Source: CAWDVK01 sp963805715 (GTDB lineage Bacteria > Actinomycetota > Actinomycetes > Streptosporangiales > Streptosporangiaceae). From it: a stretch of DNA of 64,000 nucleotides. The position numbers and the translations under genes were made by a program. The stretch is taken from positions 806,001 to 870,000 of the forward strand of contig CAWDVK010000009.1 in the NCBI GenBank assembly GCA_963805715.1. The letters run 5' to 3'. Position 1 is the stretch's first letter. Each line of letters begins with the position of its first letter. Of the stretch, positions 43,401 through 51,848 are shown in pieces. The notes under the pieces are model-generated. The model worked only from the letters and a program-made list of their open reading frames with translations, was not told where the DNA came from and made no database searches.

Positions 43401-44595
43401 GGTGCCCGGCCTGCGCGAGGAGCTGGTGACCGAGCTGATCCGGTCGCTGCCCAAGCAGCTGCGCCGCGCGTTCGTGCCGGCGCCGGAGACGGCCCGCGCC
43501 GTGACCGCGCGGCTGGGGCCGCCCCGCGGTGACCTGCTGGACGCGCTGGCGGCGGAACTGGCCCGGATCAGCGGGCTGCGGATCCCGCGCTCGGCCTGGG
43601 ATCCGTCCCGGCTGCCCGCGCACCTGCGGATCGGCTTCCGGGTGACCGACTCCGGCCGCGTGCTCGCCGCCGGCAAGGACCTGGCGGCGCTGCGGGAGCA
43701 GCTGCGGCCGCGCCTGCAGGCGGCGCTCGCCGAGGCAGGCAGGGACATTACCCGAAACGGGATCACGCACTGGGATCTCGGCACGCTGCCCCGGGAGTTC
43801 AGCCACGGGCAGATCCTGGCCTACCCGGCGCTGGCCGACGCCGGGGACTCGGCCGACGTCCGGCTGTTCGATACCCGCGAGCAGGCTGATGCGGCCATGC
43901 TGGCCGGAACCCGCCGCCTGCTGCTGCTGCAGGTGCCGTCTGACGTGCGGTCGGTGGCGAGCCGGCTGCCCGTCACCGCGAAACTCGCGATGAGCAGGCA
44001 CCCGTACGCCAGCGCCGCCGCGCTGCTCGACGACTGCGCCGCCTGCGCGGCCGATCAGGTGATCGCCCGCGCGGGCGGCCCGGCCCGGGATGCCGAGGGC
44101 TTCGCGAAGCTGCTGGCCGCGGCCCGGTCGGAGCTGGCGGCCACCGCAGCCGGCGTGGTCTCGGCGGTCGCGCGCGTCCTGGCCCGGGCGCACGAGGCCG
44201 AGATCGGCCTGGCCGGCGCGTCCGGGCCAGCCGTCAGCGACATGCGCGCGCAGCTGGCCGCGCTGATCTATCCCGGCTTCATCTCGGCGACCGGCGCGGG
44301 CCGCCTGCCCGACCTGGTGCGGTACCTGCAGGGCATCAGCCGGCGGCTGGAGAAGCTGCCGGAGGACCCGCGCCGCGACGCCGACCGGATGGCGGCCGTG
44401 CACCGGGTGACGGACGCCTGCCAGCAGGTCATGGCCGGGCTGCCGCAGCCGCGGCGCTGCGGCGCCGATGCCCGCGCGGTGCGGTGGATGATCGAGGAAT
44501 TGCGGGTCAGCCTCTTCGCCCAGGCCCTGGGCACCTCCGGTCCCGTCTCTGAGCAGCGGATCCTGCGCGCGCTTGACCGCCTCGCCGCGAGCTGA
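40450..44595 (+). CDS. hrpA: ATP-dependent RNA helicase HrpA (DEAH box)
   Basis: A 1381-residue DEAH-box RNA helicase. Motif I is GETGSGKTTQ near residue 104, Ia HTQPRRIAARSVAER, II DEAHER near residue 200, III TSATID, V ATNVAETSLTVPGIKYVVD and VI QRKGRCGR. The C-terminal HrpA-specific domain (DUF3418) follows, with GLLSHIG, FPDSALARKPPPWVVAAELVETSRLWAR and SYEFAPGEPDDGVT. Two low-complexity inserts encoded by tandem repeats interrupt it, one inside the helicase core. The ATG at 40450 fits the family start; the frame is open further upstream. HrpA rescues stalled ribosomes in E. coli; the role here is inferred. Confidence 0.95.
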   Translation: MPPVEITAVPPLLAELRARLPELTLADQRRLSLRAERAAAQRDAGAREKAIGRIHAELEAAAARMEARRRSVPVVSFPPELPVSQRKDEIAAAIRDHQVVIIAGETGSGKTTQLPKICLELGRGVAGQIGHTQPRRIAARSVAERIAAELGTELGAAVGYKVRFADTSSDNTLIKVMTDGILLTELHRDRQLLRYDTLIIDEAHERSLNIDFILGYLKQLLPSRPDLKVIITSATIDPARFSDHFAGGESGQHSAGGESGQHSAGGESAQHSAGGESGQHSAGAPVIEVSGRTYPVEVRYRPLADEADPGDEATRADEPRDQVQAIGDAVAELRAEGPGDVLVFLSGEREIRDTADALADREDLGGLEVLPLYGRLSAAEQHRVFQPHDGRRVVLATNVAETSLTVPGIKYVVDPGTARISRYSQRTKVQRLPIEPISQASANQRKGRCGRTSDGVCVRLYSEADFASRPEFTDPEILRTSLASVILRMAALDLGAVADFPFVDPPESRHIADGIRLLEELSAVAAAGGALRLTGTGRKLARIPADPRLGRMILEAGQNGCAREVLIITAALSIQDPRERPADARDAADALHARFAEPGSDFLTFLTLWNYLRGRQRELSSSAFRRLCRREFLHYLRVREWQDVYGQLRQAAAELDITVGHEPRGHDPRGHEPRGREPGSSDQGSSDAADLKPASEPRFPAELANRVHISLLAGLLSHIGMQETASKTRGKRRPLTEFQGARGARFAIFPDSALARKPPPWVVAAELVETSRLWARTVARIEPEWAEQLAGHLVRRTYSEPHWDARRGAAMAAEKVTLYGLPIVANRQVSYGRIDPAAARELFISRALVEGDWRTHHRFFQRNQSLLAEAGDLERRARRRGIVADDGARFDFYDQRIPASVTSARHFDAWWKKARSADPELLTLSPADLAGPEAAQVRPADYPSRLGELPLSYEFAPGEPDDGVTADIPLAMLGQVEADALSWQVPGLREELVTELIRSLPKQLRRAFVPAPETARAVTARLGPPRGDLLDALAAELARISGLRIPRSAWDPSRLPAHLRIGFRVTDSGRVLAAGKDLAALREQLRPRLQAALAEAGRDITRNGITHWDLGTLPREFSHGQILAYPALADAGDSADVRLFDTREQADAAMLAGTRRLLLLQVPSDVRSVASRLPVTAKLAMSRHPYASAAALLDDCAACAADQVIARAGGPARDAEGFAKLLAAARSELAATAAGVVSAVARVLARAHEAEIGLAGASGPAVSDMRAQLAALIYPGFISATGAGRLPDLVRYLQGISRRLEKLPEDPRRDADRMAAVHRVTDACQQVMAGLPQPRRCGADARAVRWMIEELRVSLFAQALGTSGPVSEQRILRALDRLAAS
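41185..41292 (+). repeat. 27-bp tandem repeat inside the HrpA helicase core
   Basis: Four units of 27 bases encode Ala-Gly-Gly-Glu-Ser-Gly-Gln-His-Ser repeats (Ala replaces the second Gly of one copy). The unit starts GCCGGAGGCGAATCAGGCCA. The array keeps the frame and sits between motif III (TSATIDPARFSDHF) and APVIEVSGRTYPVEV, which are adjacent in E. coli HrpA. Confidence 0.92.
42427..42471 (+). repeat. 15-bp tandem repeat in HrpA
   Basis: Three units of GGCCACGAGCCCCGC (the middle one with GAC) encode Gly-His-Glu/Asp-Pro-Arg repeats, in frame, between the helicase-associated and DUF3418 regions. Confidence 0.85.
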
Positions 44596-45049
44596 CCTGT
44601 CACTGAAAAGCCGCTCCGTGTTTACCGCCGGGCTGCGGATGAACGCGCTCAACCCGGTGCGCACGGTCGTGAGCAGCAGGGCTGCCGCGCTCTGGCAGGC
44701 CAGCACAAGCCCGAGCTGGCCTGCCGAGCCCGTGACCCGCAAGACCGCGAAGCTGAGCGTCACCGGCAGGAACCCGTCAGCCGAGCCCGACGCGGCCAGC
44801 ACGCAGCGAATGCGGCGATCAGCCAGCAGGCTGCGATCGGCTGGAAGGCTGCGATCAGCCAGCGGACTGCGCCGCGGCGCTCCGGAGACCTTGCTAATGG
44901 CAGAGCCAGCGCCCTCAGCGGTGGGATCCTGGCCTGAGCTATCTCTCCCGCACGCAGAGCATCATGTACCAGGCCCCCGTCCGGGGCAACTACACGCAGG
45001 ACCGGAACCCGCCGACGTCCAGCGAGGTGCGGCGGCTGGCCGCCCGGCC
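44596..45049. other. Region with two gene fragments between HrpA and HNH genes
   Basis: These 454 bases hold an N-terminal MFS-like fragment on the minus strand and a C-terminal fragment on the plus strand, described separately. Between them, at about 44815-44870, are imperfect direct repeats of GCTGCGATCAGCCAG. No intact gene is present. Confidence 0.5.
44665..44802 (-). pseudogene. MFS transporter N-terminal fragment
   Basis: The minus strand reads ASGSADGFLPVTLSFAVLRV, TGSAGQLGLVLACQSAAALL, which resembles helices 1-2 of MFS_3 pumps (usually LPFAVLxxTGSAxxLGLVLA). After ALLLTT the similarity is lost and the frame enters HrpA antisense. No ADRxGRR loop is present. A remnant, possibly chance. 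Confidence 0.4.
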
Positions 45050-45053
45050 TTAG
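44934..45053 (+). pseudogene. C-terminal fragment of an unidentified gene
   Basis: Thirty-nine codons (LSYLSRTQSIMYQAPVRGNY and TQDRNPPTSSEVRRLAARP) end in TAG. Nearly every third position is G or C and the composition is protein-like. No upstream start or domain is present. The stop overlaps the stop of the convergent HNH gene. I cannot name the family. Confidence 0.4.
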
Positions 45054-46609
45054 GCGGGGTGGGCGGGGGGTCCGTGGTCGTGCAGGGTGGTGTGGTCGTC
45101 GGGGCTGGTGGCGGTGAGGGTGCCGTCGGGGTGCAGGGTGATGCCCCAGCCCCACCGGTGCACGGCAATGAGATGGTGAAATGAGCACATCAGGATCAGG
45201 TTGGCCAGGCTCGTCGGCCCGGCCTCGGATCGGGGGATGATGTGGTGCGGCTGGCAGGCGGCGGGGGGCTGGTCGCAGCCGGGGAAGCGGCAGCGGCGGT
45301 CGCGGGCGGTGACGGCCCGGCGCAGGTGCACCGGGATGGTGTCGGTGACGGCGCCGATGTCCAGCGGCAGCGGCACCGAGGCGGCCAGCGGGCCGACCAG
45401 GCCGGTGCGCAGGTGCGCGGCCAGCCCGCCGGGTCCTGAGAGCAGGTCCGCGGCGTGCCGCACGATCAGGAGGCGGACCGCCCGGCCCAGCCGCTCCCGC
45501 CGCTCAGCAGCGCTCTCCTCCCGGCCGCCCGGGTCGTCGCGGGCGGGATCATCATGGCCGGGGTGATCGGGGGCAGGGTGATCGGGGGCGGGGTGATCGT
45601 GGCCGGGGTGGTCGTCGCGGTCGGGGGCGGGGCCGCGCAGCAGGGTGGCGGCGAGGGTGTCCAGGATGGCGGGGTCGAGGCGGCCGGTGACGACCGGGAC
45701 GATGCCCGCGTCGCAGTCCGCGCCCGGCGGCGCCGGCGCGCCGCAGCCTTGTCCGGCTGTCCACCCGGCCTCCGCGGCCGGGGCGCCGTCCAGGCCGCGC
45801 AGCTGATCCAGGCCCATGTGCAGCATGATCTGCGTCGGCTGCCCGGCCCGCTCCGGCAGGCACCCGGAGGCGATCAGGCGCCGGCACGCCTCCTCCAGCG
45901 CATCATGATCACGCTGCCGGCGCGACCGGATATCCTCCGGGCCGGCCTTCTTCCCCAGCGCATCCAGCACCGCCTGCAGCGCGGCCGCGCACTGCGGCGT
46001 CAGGTCCCCCTCCAGCCCGCCGGCGCCGCCGAACGTCGTCGCCAGCCGCAGCGACCGGTCCCCGAACCCGTCATCCCCGCCATCGCCATCGGGGCCGGCG
46101 GTCCGGCGGCGCATCTCCTCCGCCAGCGCGGCCAGATCACCCAGCTCCGCCCCGCCCGCCGCCGCAGCCACCAGAATCGCATCCGCGTCGCCGCGGTGAG
46201 CCTCCGGCAGCCGGTCACTCCACTCGCAGACGTGCCGGGCCCACGACGCCGACAGATCCGCAGCAGCCAGCGCCTCAGCAACCGCCGGATGCGCGGCCAG
46301 CCGCCGCATCCAGCCCACCGCGCCCGCCGCCGCCCCGGCAGTCACCCGCGTCCGCCACTTCAGCCACGCGCGCGCCGACCCGTGTCCGTCGTCCTCGAAT
46401 CCGCCCTGCGCGCTGAACGTGGCTAGCACGGCGGAGCGGGCCGCCACCGTCATCGCCTCCGCCTGCTCCAGCCCGCGCAGGCAATCCGCTTGCACCGCCC
46501 CCGGCAGCGAGCCCGCATCCGACCTGGCCAGCCAGGCCAGCCCGGCCTTCACCATCGCCATCGCATCCGCCGCCGACGACGGCACCTGCGTCAGGTCGGA
46601 ACCGCACAT
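45050..46609 (-). CDS. DUF222 / HNH endonuclease domain protein (13E12-type)
   Basis: The 519-residue protein combines DUF222 (EEACRRLIASGCLPERAGQP and neighbouring helices) with a C-terminal HNH nuclease (CRFPGCDQPPAACQPHHIIP, then NLILMCSFHHLIAVHRWGW), in which His-His, Asn and His are present with two zinc-type Cys residues. The layout is that of the 13E12 repeat family of mycobacteria. Between the domains, an Asp-His-Pro-rich stretch is encoded by 10- to 15-base repeats. GGAGG lies eight bases before the ATG at 46609. An SOS-type palindrome lies upstream. The role is unknown; a DNA-damage-linked nuclease is inferred. Confidence 0.92.
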   Translation of the reverse strand: MCGSDLTQVPSSAADAMAMVKAGLAWLARSDAGSLPGAVQADCLRGLEQAEAMTVAARSAVLATFSAQGGFEDDGHGSARAWLKWRTRVTAGAAAGAVGWMRRLAAHPAVAEALAAADLSASWARHVCEWSDRLPEAHRGDADAILVAAAAGGAELGDLAALAEEMRRRTAGPDGDGGDDGFGDRSLRLATTFGGAGGLEGDLTPQCAAALQAVLDALGKKAGPEDIRSRRQRDHDALEEACRRLIASGCLPERAGQPTQIMLHMGLDQLRGLDGAPAAEAGWTAGQGCGAPAPPGADCDAGIVPVVTGRLDPAILDTLAATLLRGPAPDRDDHPGHDHPAPDHPAPDHPGHDDPARDDPGGREESAAERRERLGRAVRLLIVRHAADLLSGPGGLAAHLRTGLVGPLAASVPLPLDIGAVTDTIPVHLRRAVTARDRRCRFPGCDQPPAACQPHHIIPRSEAGPTSLANLILMCSFHHLIAVHRWGWGITLHPDGTLTATSPDDHTTLHDHGPPAHPA

Positions 46610-47136
46610 CTGAGCCGCCTCCTTTCCGGCAGGCACTACCAGCGAGCAAGCAGCGAGCGGACACGCAGAGGGCGGACGCTGAGCGGCGGGAGCGATTCCG
46701 CCTGGCAGGGGGAGGGCATGCGGAGTACGGGGATCCGGGCTGAAAGCTGACGCTGAGGAGGCTTCGAGGAAACCGACTGGCCGTCTGATCCGGCCCAGTT
46801 CATGCACGCTGCCCGATGAGCTATTTCGAACTTATGTTCACCCTACACCAAGCCGCTGACAGCCACCCGCATAATGGCGGTTTGCTGACCGACTCGGCCA
46901 CTGGCACCCGACCGGATCCAATCGACCTCCCAAGGGACGGACGAGGGCTCAGTCAATTCCCCAGCCGCGCCGCCACCGACAACGTCGACGACTGCTCCCT
47001 ATTCGCCGCTCGCGGCTGACCCGTCAGCCGAGCCGTCGCCGGCTGGCCGGACCGATCGCGCCACCGCGGCGTGCCCCGGCGCCTGGCCCCATCCCGCCGA
47101 ACCGGCGTGCCCATACCCCGGCATACTGCTGCTGTG
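46610..47136. other. Intergenic region between HNH and universal stress genes
   Basis: This 527-base divergent region is less GC-rich than its surroundings around 46820-46880. It holds the SOS-type palindrome and should hold both promoters. A 67-codon open frame at 46816-47019 has no family similarity and I do not call it a gene. A CATACT at 47122-47127 could be a -10 box for the stress gene. Confidence 0.5.
46826..46841. promoter_or_regulatory. LexA/SOS box
   Basis: TCGAACTTATGTTCAC matches the actinobacterial SOS box TCGAAC-N4-GTTCGA at ten of the twelve defined positions, with a perfect GAAC/GTTC core. It lies 217 bases upstream of the HNH start and about 300 upstream of the universal stress gene. 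In mycobacteria several 13E12-type genes are LexA targets, which supports the assignment to the HNH gene. Confidence 0.65.
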
Positions 47137-47607
47137 ATGCCGATGCCTGGGGACGCGAGAGCGTTCGAGCTCGGAACCGACGGGCCGTCGACGATCGTCG
47201 TCGGCGTCGACGGGTCGACGACCTCGCTGCGGGCCGGCTGGTACGCGGCCGGGCTGGCCCGCCGCCAGGGCGCCCGCATCGTCGCCGTCTACGTGGGCAC
47301 CCTGGCCCCCGCGGCCATGTCCGCTACTGGCGCGGCCGAGCTGGCCACCGCGCGGCTGGACGATTTCCACACCCTCGCCGAGGAACTGCGCCAGCGCGCT
47401 CAGCTGGCAGCCCGCGAGCTGGGCATCTCGGTCTCCTTCATCGCCACCCGCGGCGACCCCTTCTCTGAGCTTCGCCGGATCGCCGACGAGGTCCGCGCCG
47501 ATGCCATCGTCGTCGGGGCATCGAGCAAGGCCGGCCACCGGTTCGTCGGCTCGCTCGCCGTGCGGCTGGTCCGGGCCAGCAAGTGGCCCGTTACTGTAGT
47601 GCCGTAA
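47137..47607 (+). CDS. Universal stress protein (UspA family)
   Basis: A single-domain 156-residue Usp. It begins with TIVVGVDGSTTSLRAGWYAA and ends with the ATP-binding signature VVGASSKAGHRFVGSLAVRL followed by KWPVTVVP, close to the G-2x-G-9x-G-S/T motif of ATP-binding members. No strong ribosome binding site precedes the ATG (47137) or the GTG at 47134, so it may be leaderless. It is followed 54 bases later by the FUSC transporter gene. Confidence 0.9.
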   Translation: MPMPGDARAFELGTDGPSTIVVGVDGSTTSLRAGWYAAGLARRQGARIVAVYVGTLAPAAMSATGAAELATARLDDFHTLAEELRQRAQLAARELGISVSFIATRGDPFSELRRIADEVRADAIVVGASSKAGHRFVGSLAVRLVRASKWPVTVVP

Positions 47608-47660
47608 CGCCAGCGCAGGACGGTCCATGCAGGCTGGGCCCGCACCGGCCGGGAGAGGAC

Positions 47661-49823
47661 ATGAAGCTGCCGCGGTTGGCGATAGCCGACCCCGGCCTGT
47701 CCTCGCTCAGGATCGCTGCGCGCGCGGCCATCGTCATGCCCGCGGTGTTCGCGGTGGCCTCACAGCTGATCCGCCAGCCCCAGACTGAGGCCTTCGCTGC
47801 CTTCGGGGCCTTCGCCATGCTGGTCCTCACCGATTTCAGCGGCCCCCCGGTGAGCCGGTTCACCGCTTACCTGAGCCTGGCGCTGACCGGGGCGGTACTG
47901 GTCGTCGCGGGCACGCTGTGCTCGGCGAACCCCTGGCTGGCCGCCGCGGCCATGGCCGTGGCCGGGTTCGTGATCCTGTTCTCCGGGGTCATTAACGGAT
48001 ACTTCGCGGCCGGCGGCACGGCCGCGATCCTGGCCTTCGTGCTGTCGGTCGCGGTGCCGGTGCCGGCATCGGCCATCCCCTGGCGGCTGGCCGGATGGGG
48101 GCTGGCCGCGGCCGCCGCCCTCTGCGCGGTGATGCTGATGTGGCCGCCGCGGCAGACCGAGACCCTGCGGGCTGACGCGGCCCGCGCCGCCGCGGCACTG
48201 GCGGACCTGGCCGACGCCGCCTTCTCCGCGGACCAGCAGGCCATCGCCCGCCTTCGGGATGCCGCCCAGGGTGAGGTCAGCGGCCTGCGCCGCCGCCTGG
48301 ATGCCACCTCGCACCGGCCGACCGGGCCGGCCGCCCAGGCTGCGGCCCTCGCCGCGCTGGTGGACGAGCTGGGCTGGCTGCTTGACTCCCTCCTGGCGGT
48401 GACCGGGCCGCCCGGCGCAGAACCCTGCCGGGCGGAGAACGGCCAGGCGATGGCCGCCGCGGCAGCGGTGCTGCGGGCCAGCGGGCGGCAGCTGACCGGG
48501 CTCGATGCGCAGCCTCAGCTCGGCCGGCTGGAGCAGGCGCAGGCGGCCACGGTGCGCGCGCTGGTGCAGCGGGCCTCCGTGCTGGCGGCCGCGCCGGATG
48601 ACCAGGAACTGGAATCACAGCTGCAGCGCACGTTCCGGATCCGCGCCATCACCTTCACCACCGCGCAGATCGCCGGCTACGCGCGCACCGCCAGCGGCCT
48701 GGCGCCGCGCCCGCCCGTGTGGCAGGCGCTGCGCCAGTTCGCGGCCGAGCACCTCAGCGGCCGGTCCGTGTGGCTGCGCAACAGCATCAGGGGCGCGGCC
48801 GGGCTCGCCGTCGCGGTCTTCATCGCGCAGCGGACAGGGCTCCAGCACTCGTTCTGGGTCGTCCTCGGCACGCTGTCGGTGCTGCGGTCCAACGCCCTCG
48901 GCACCAGCAGGTCGGTGGTCAGTGCCCTGGCCGGGACGGCGGCCGGGATCGTTCTCGGCGCGGCGATCGTGCTGGTCCTGGGCGCCAGCGATCCGGTGCT
49001 GTGGGGCGTGCTGCCGGTGGCCGTGCTGGTCGCCGCCTACGCTCCGCGCGCCGTCTCGTTCGCGGCCGGCCAGGCTGCCTTCACGGTGGTGCTGGTCGTG
49101 CTGTTCAACATCATCCAGCCCACCGGCTGGAAGGTGGGTCTGATCCGGATCGAGGATGTCGCGATCGGCTTCGCGGTCAGTCTCGGAGTCGGGCTGGTGT
49201 TCTGGCCGCGCGGCGCTGCGGCCGTCCTGCGGCGGGATCTGGCCGAGGCCTACTCGCGCGGTGCCGCCTACGTCATGGTCGCGGCGGATTCGCTGATCGG
49301 CATCGCCGGGCCGGCCGAGCCGAGCCTGGCCGGACAGGCAGCCACCGCCGCCGTGCACCAGCTCGACGATGCCTTCCGCCAGTACCTGGCGGAGCGATCA
49401 GCGAAGCGGGCCAGTCCCGAGAGCGCGGCCCGGCTGGTCGCCGGGCCGGCCCGGCTGCTGCGGGCGGGCCGGTCCCTGGCATCGCTGGACCAGCTGATGG
49501 CGGGCAGCGAGCACGACGGGAGTCCCGGAACGCCCGGCGAGAGCCTGGACGGACAGGTTCAGGCGCTGCGCTCCTGGTATGTGACGCTGGGCGACTCCAT
49601 CGTGCACGGCATGGCGCCTCCGCCGCCGCAGCAGCCTGATCCCGAGGCGCGGGGGCAGCTGCTGCAGCACCTGCGCGGCTCCCTGGCCAGCGGCGAGGGG
49701 CCCGCGCTGAACCAGGCGCTCGCCGTCCTGTGGGCCAGCCAGCATCTCGACATCCTGCGGCGGCTGGAGGCACATCTCGGCGAGCAGGCCGTCAGCGGGC
49801 CAGGGCTGCCGCTCCGCGGATGA
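47661..49823 (+). CDS. FUSC family membrane protein (aromatic acid exporter-like)
   Basis: The 720-residue protein has two blocks of about six hydrophobic helices (residues 20-170 and 395-530) separated by a long soluble helical region, the layout of FUSC proteins such as AaeB and YccS. The second block contains SFWVVLGTLSVLRSNALGTS, a conserved FUSC element. Long Ala/Gln-rich helices follow. GGGAGAGGAC precedes the ATG. It may export aromatic acids or other small anions; the substrate is unknown. Confidence 0.88.
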   Translation: MKLPRLAIADPGLSSLRIAARAAIVMPAVFAVASQLIRQPQTEAFAAFGAFAMLVLTDFSGPPVSRFTAYLSLALTGAVLVVAGTLCSANPWLAAAAMAVAGFVILFSGVINGYFAAGGTAAILAFVLSVAVPVPASAIPWRLAGWGLAAAAALCAVMLMWPPRQTETLRADAARAAAALADLADAAFSADQQAIARLRDAAQGEVSGLRRRLDATSHRPTGPAAQAAALAALVDELGWLLDSLLAVTGPPGAEPCRAENGQAMAAAAAVLRASGRQLTGLDAQPQLGRLEQAQAATVRALVQRASVLAAAPDDQELESQLQRTFRIRAITFTTAQIAGYARTASGLAPRPPVWQALRQFAAEHLSGRSVWLRNSIRGAAGLAVAVFIAQRTGLQHSFWVVLGTLSVLRSNALGTSRSVVSALAGTAAGIVLGAAIVLVLGASDPVLWGVLPVAVLVAAYAPRAVSFAAGQAAFTVVLVVLFNIIQPTGWKVGLIRIEDVAIGFAVSLGVGLVFWPRGAAAVLRRDLAEAYSRGAAYVMVAADSLIGIAGPAEPSLAGQAATAAVHQLDDAFRQYLAERSAKRASPESAARLVAGPARLLRAGRSLASLDQLMAGSEHDGSPGTPGESLDGQVQALRSWYVTLGDSIVHGMAPPPPQQPDPEARGQLLQHLRGSLASGEGPALNQALAVLWASQHLDILRRLEAHLGEQAVSGPGLPLRG

Positions 49824-49907
49824 GCGCGGCGGCGCACGGCAGGTAGCCGGAATCGCGGCCGGGCCAGCCGGGACAGCCGGGACAGCCGGACCGGCCGGGA
49901 CAGCTGA

Positions 49908-51560
49908 TCACTCGGAGCGCCCCACGGCAGGCGGCCCCGCGGCAGACCCTGCTGCGGAGCGGCGCCAGCGGGCGGCCCGGCGGTCCGCGACGATCTGGCG
50001 GACCACGTTGCGGCCGGGGATGCCGGTGACGCCGCCGCCGCCGTGGGTGGCCGACCCGGCCTGGTAGAGCCCGCGGACAGGGGTGCGCAGGTCCGCGTAT
50101 CCGGCCGCGGGCCGGGCGTGGAACATCTGCCCGAGGCTGAGCTCACCGTGGAAGATATTGCCGCCGACCAGCCCGTACTCCTCCTGCATCTGGTGCGGGC
50201 CGATCACCTGGCGGTGCAGCACCGAGTCGGTGAAGCCCGGCGCGACCCGCTCCATCCGGGCGATCACCCGGTCGGCGTAGGCCGCGAGGGCGGGCTCGTC
50301 GGGCTTGTCCGCGTAGGTATGCGGCACCCACTGGGTGAACATCGACATGACGTGCCGCCCTGGCGGCGCTAGTGAATCGTCGAACACGCTCGGGATGCAG
50401 ATGTCGGCAAACGGCAGCTCGGATGGGGTGCCGGCGACAGCCTGCTGGTAGGCACTCTCAACGTCACCCAGGCTCTCGGCCAGCACGATCGTTCCGCCGT
50501 GCACCTGCGGGTCGATCGCTGGATGGCTGGCGAACACCGGCAGCCGGTCGAGGGCAAGGTTGATCTTCACGGTGCCGCTGCGCGTCTGCCAGCCGCGGAT
50601 GTCCGCCAGGAAGCCGGGCGGCAGCACCGCCGGGTCCAGCAGGCGCAGGAACGATATCTGCGGGTGCGCCGTGGTGACCACGGTGTCCGCGTTCACCTCC
50701 TCGCCGCTGGCCAGGGTCACGCCGGTGACCCGTCCTCCGCTGGTCCTGATCCGGGCGACCTCGGCACCGGTCCGCAGCTCGGCTCCGAACGAGCGGGCCG
50801 CGCCGGCCAGCGCCGCGCTGACCCCGCCCATCCCGCCCCGCGGGAACCCCCAGCCGCCCGCCTGACCGTCCACGCCGCCGATGTGATGGTGCAGCATGAC
50901 GTACGCGGTGCCCGCCGACCTGGGCCCGGCCCAGGTCCCGATCACCCCGGACACCGACAGCAGGCCGAGCAGCGCGTCGCTCTCGAAGTACCGCTCGATG
51001 AGGTCGGCGATGCTGCCGGTGAGCAGCCTGGTGACGTCGACAGCGCCGCGCATGTCGAGCTTGCGCAGGTGGCGGAGCAGCATCGCCTGACGCCAGAGAT
51101 CCGGCGCCCGCCGCGAGCCGAGCCGCGGCGGGATCTCGTCCAGCATCGGGCCGAGGATCGCGCCGATGGCCGCCAGGTGCGCCTCGTACTCGTCGTAGGC
51201 GGCCGCGTCCCGCGCAGAGAATTTCGCTATCTCGGCCCGCCGCTCCGCCTCGCCGTAGGGCAGCCGGAGGTAGCTCCCGTCGGCGCGGGGAGCGAAATAG
51301 GGCCCCTGCGGGAACACGTGGTAGCCGTGCCTGGCCAGCTGCAGATCGCGGACCAGCGCCGGCGGCAGCAGCGATACCACGTAGGACAGCGACGTCACCG
51401 TGTAATCGGGCCCGAACGGATGCTCGCTCACCGCCGCGCCGCCGGGCACGTCGCGCCGCTCGCAGACCAGCGTGCTCAGCCCGCTCTTGGCCAGGTAACC
51501 GGCCGCTACCAGGCCGTTGTGCCCTCCGCCGATCACCACGACATCCCGCCTGACCGCCAT
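49908..51560 (-). CDS. FAD-dependent oxidoreductase, PYROXD2 / phytoene desaturase-like
   Basis: A 550-residue flavoprotein with the N-terminal dinucleotide-binding motif VVVIGGGHNGLVAAGYLAKS, followed by CERRDVPGGAAVSEHPFGP. The C-terminus has the second FAD motif GLYQAGSATHGGGGVTGIPG. This fits the PYROXD2 branch of the CrtI-like amine oxidase superfamily, not a dedicated carotenoid gene, since no other carotenoid genes are near. A GGAGAGGA lies about ten bases upstream. The reaction is unknown. A DapA-like fragment lies immediately upstream. Confidence 0.9.
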   Translation of the reverse strand: MAVRRDVVVIGGGHNGLVAAGYLAKSGLSTLVCERRDVPGGAAVSEHPFGPDYTVTSLSYVVSLLPPALVRDLQLARHGYHVFPQGPYFAPRADGSYLRLPYGEAERRAEIAKFSARDAAAYDEYEAHLAAIGAILGPMLDEIPPRLGSRRAPDLWRQAMLLRHLRKLDMRGAVDVTRLLTGSIADLIERYFESDALLGLLSVSGVIGTWAGPRSAGTAYVMLHHHIGGVDGQAGGWGFPRGGMGGVSAALAGAARSFGAELRTGAEVARIRTSGGRVTGVTLASGEEVNADTVVTTAHPQISFLRLLDPAVLPPGFLADIRGWQTRSGTVKINLALDRLPVFASHPAIDPQVHGGTIVLAESLGDVESAYQQAVAGTPSELPFADICIPSVFDDSLAPPGRHVMSMFTQWVPHTYADKPDEPALAAYADRVIARMERVAPGFTDSVLHRQVIGPHQMQEEYGLVGGNIFHGELSLGQMFHARPAAGYADLRTPVRGLYQAGSATHGGGGVTGIPGRNVVRQIVADRRAARWRRSAAGSAAGPPAVGRSE

Positions 51561-51605
51561 GCACCGCCATCCTCTCCGCCGGGCCGAACCCCGAGTTTAC
51601 GGACA

Positions 51606-51830
51606 TCAGGGCGCGCTGCCCGCGGGCACCGCGTCGCGCACCGCGCGGATCAGATCGCAGCGCTCGGCATCGGCCAGCGTGGCCGCCTCGCCGGTGGTGC
51701 CGCACACCAGCACGCCGCGGATTCCGCGCCCGGCCAGGTCGGCGGCCAGGGCCGCTGTTGCGGTCGCGTCGACCTGGCCGTCCTGGTCGAGCAGGGTGAG
51801 CAGCGCCACGCCGACCCCGGTGAAATCGCT
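51606..51830 (-). pseudogene. Dihydrodipicolinate synthase (DapA) family N-terminal fragment
   Basis: The frame reads SDFTGVGVALLTLLDQDGQV, then ADLAGRGIRGVLVCGTTGEA, ATLADAERCDLIRAVRDAVP and ends at a TGA. This is the first strand-helix units of a DapA-type aldolase with the GTTGE motif. It lacks a start (an in-frame TAA lies just upstream) and everything after the first 70 residues, including the Schiff-base Lys. A dead fragment. Confidence 0.75.
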
Positions 51831-51848
51831 CCGGTTCCACCAGGGAGG

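Noticed and set aside
46816..47019. 67-codon open frame in the HNH/stress gene spacer
   Set aside because: Codon bias is weak, no family is recognisable, and it overlaps the SOS box.
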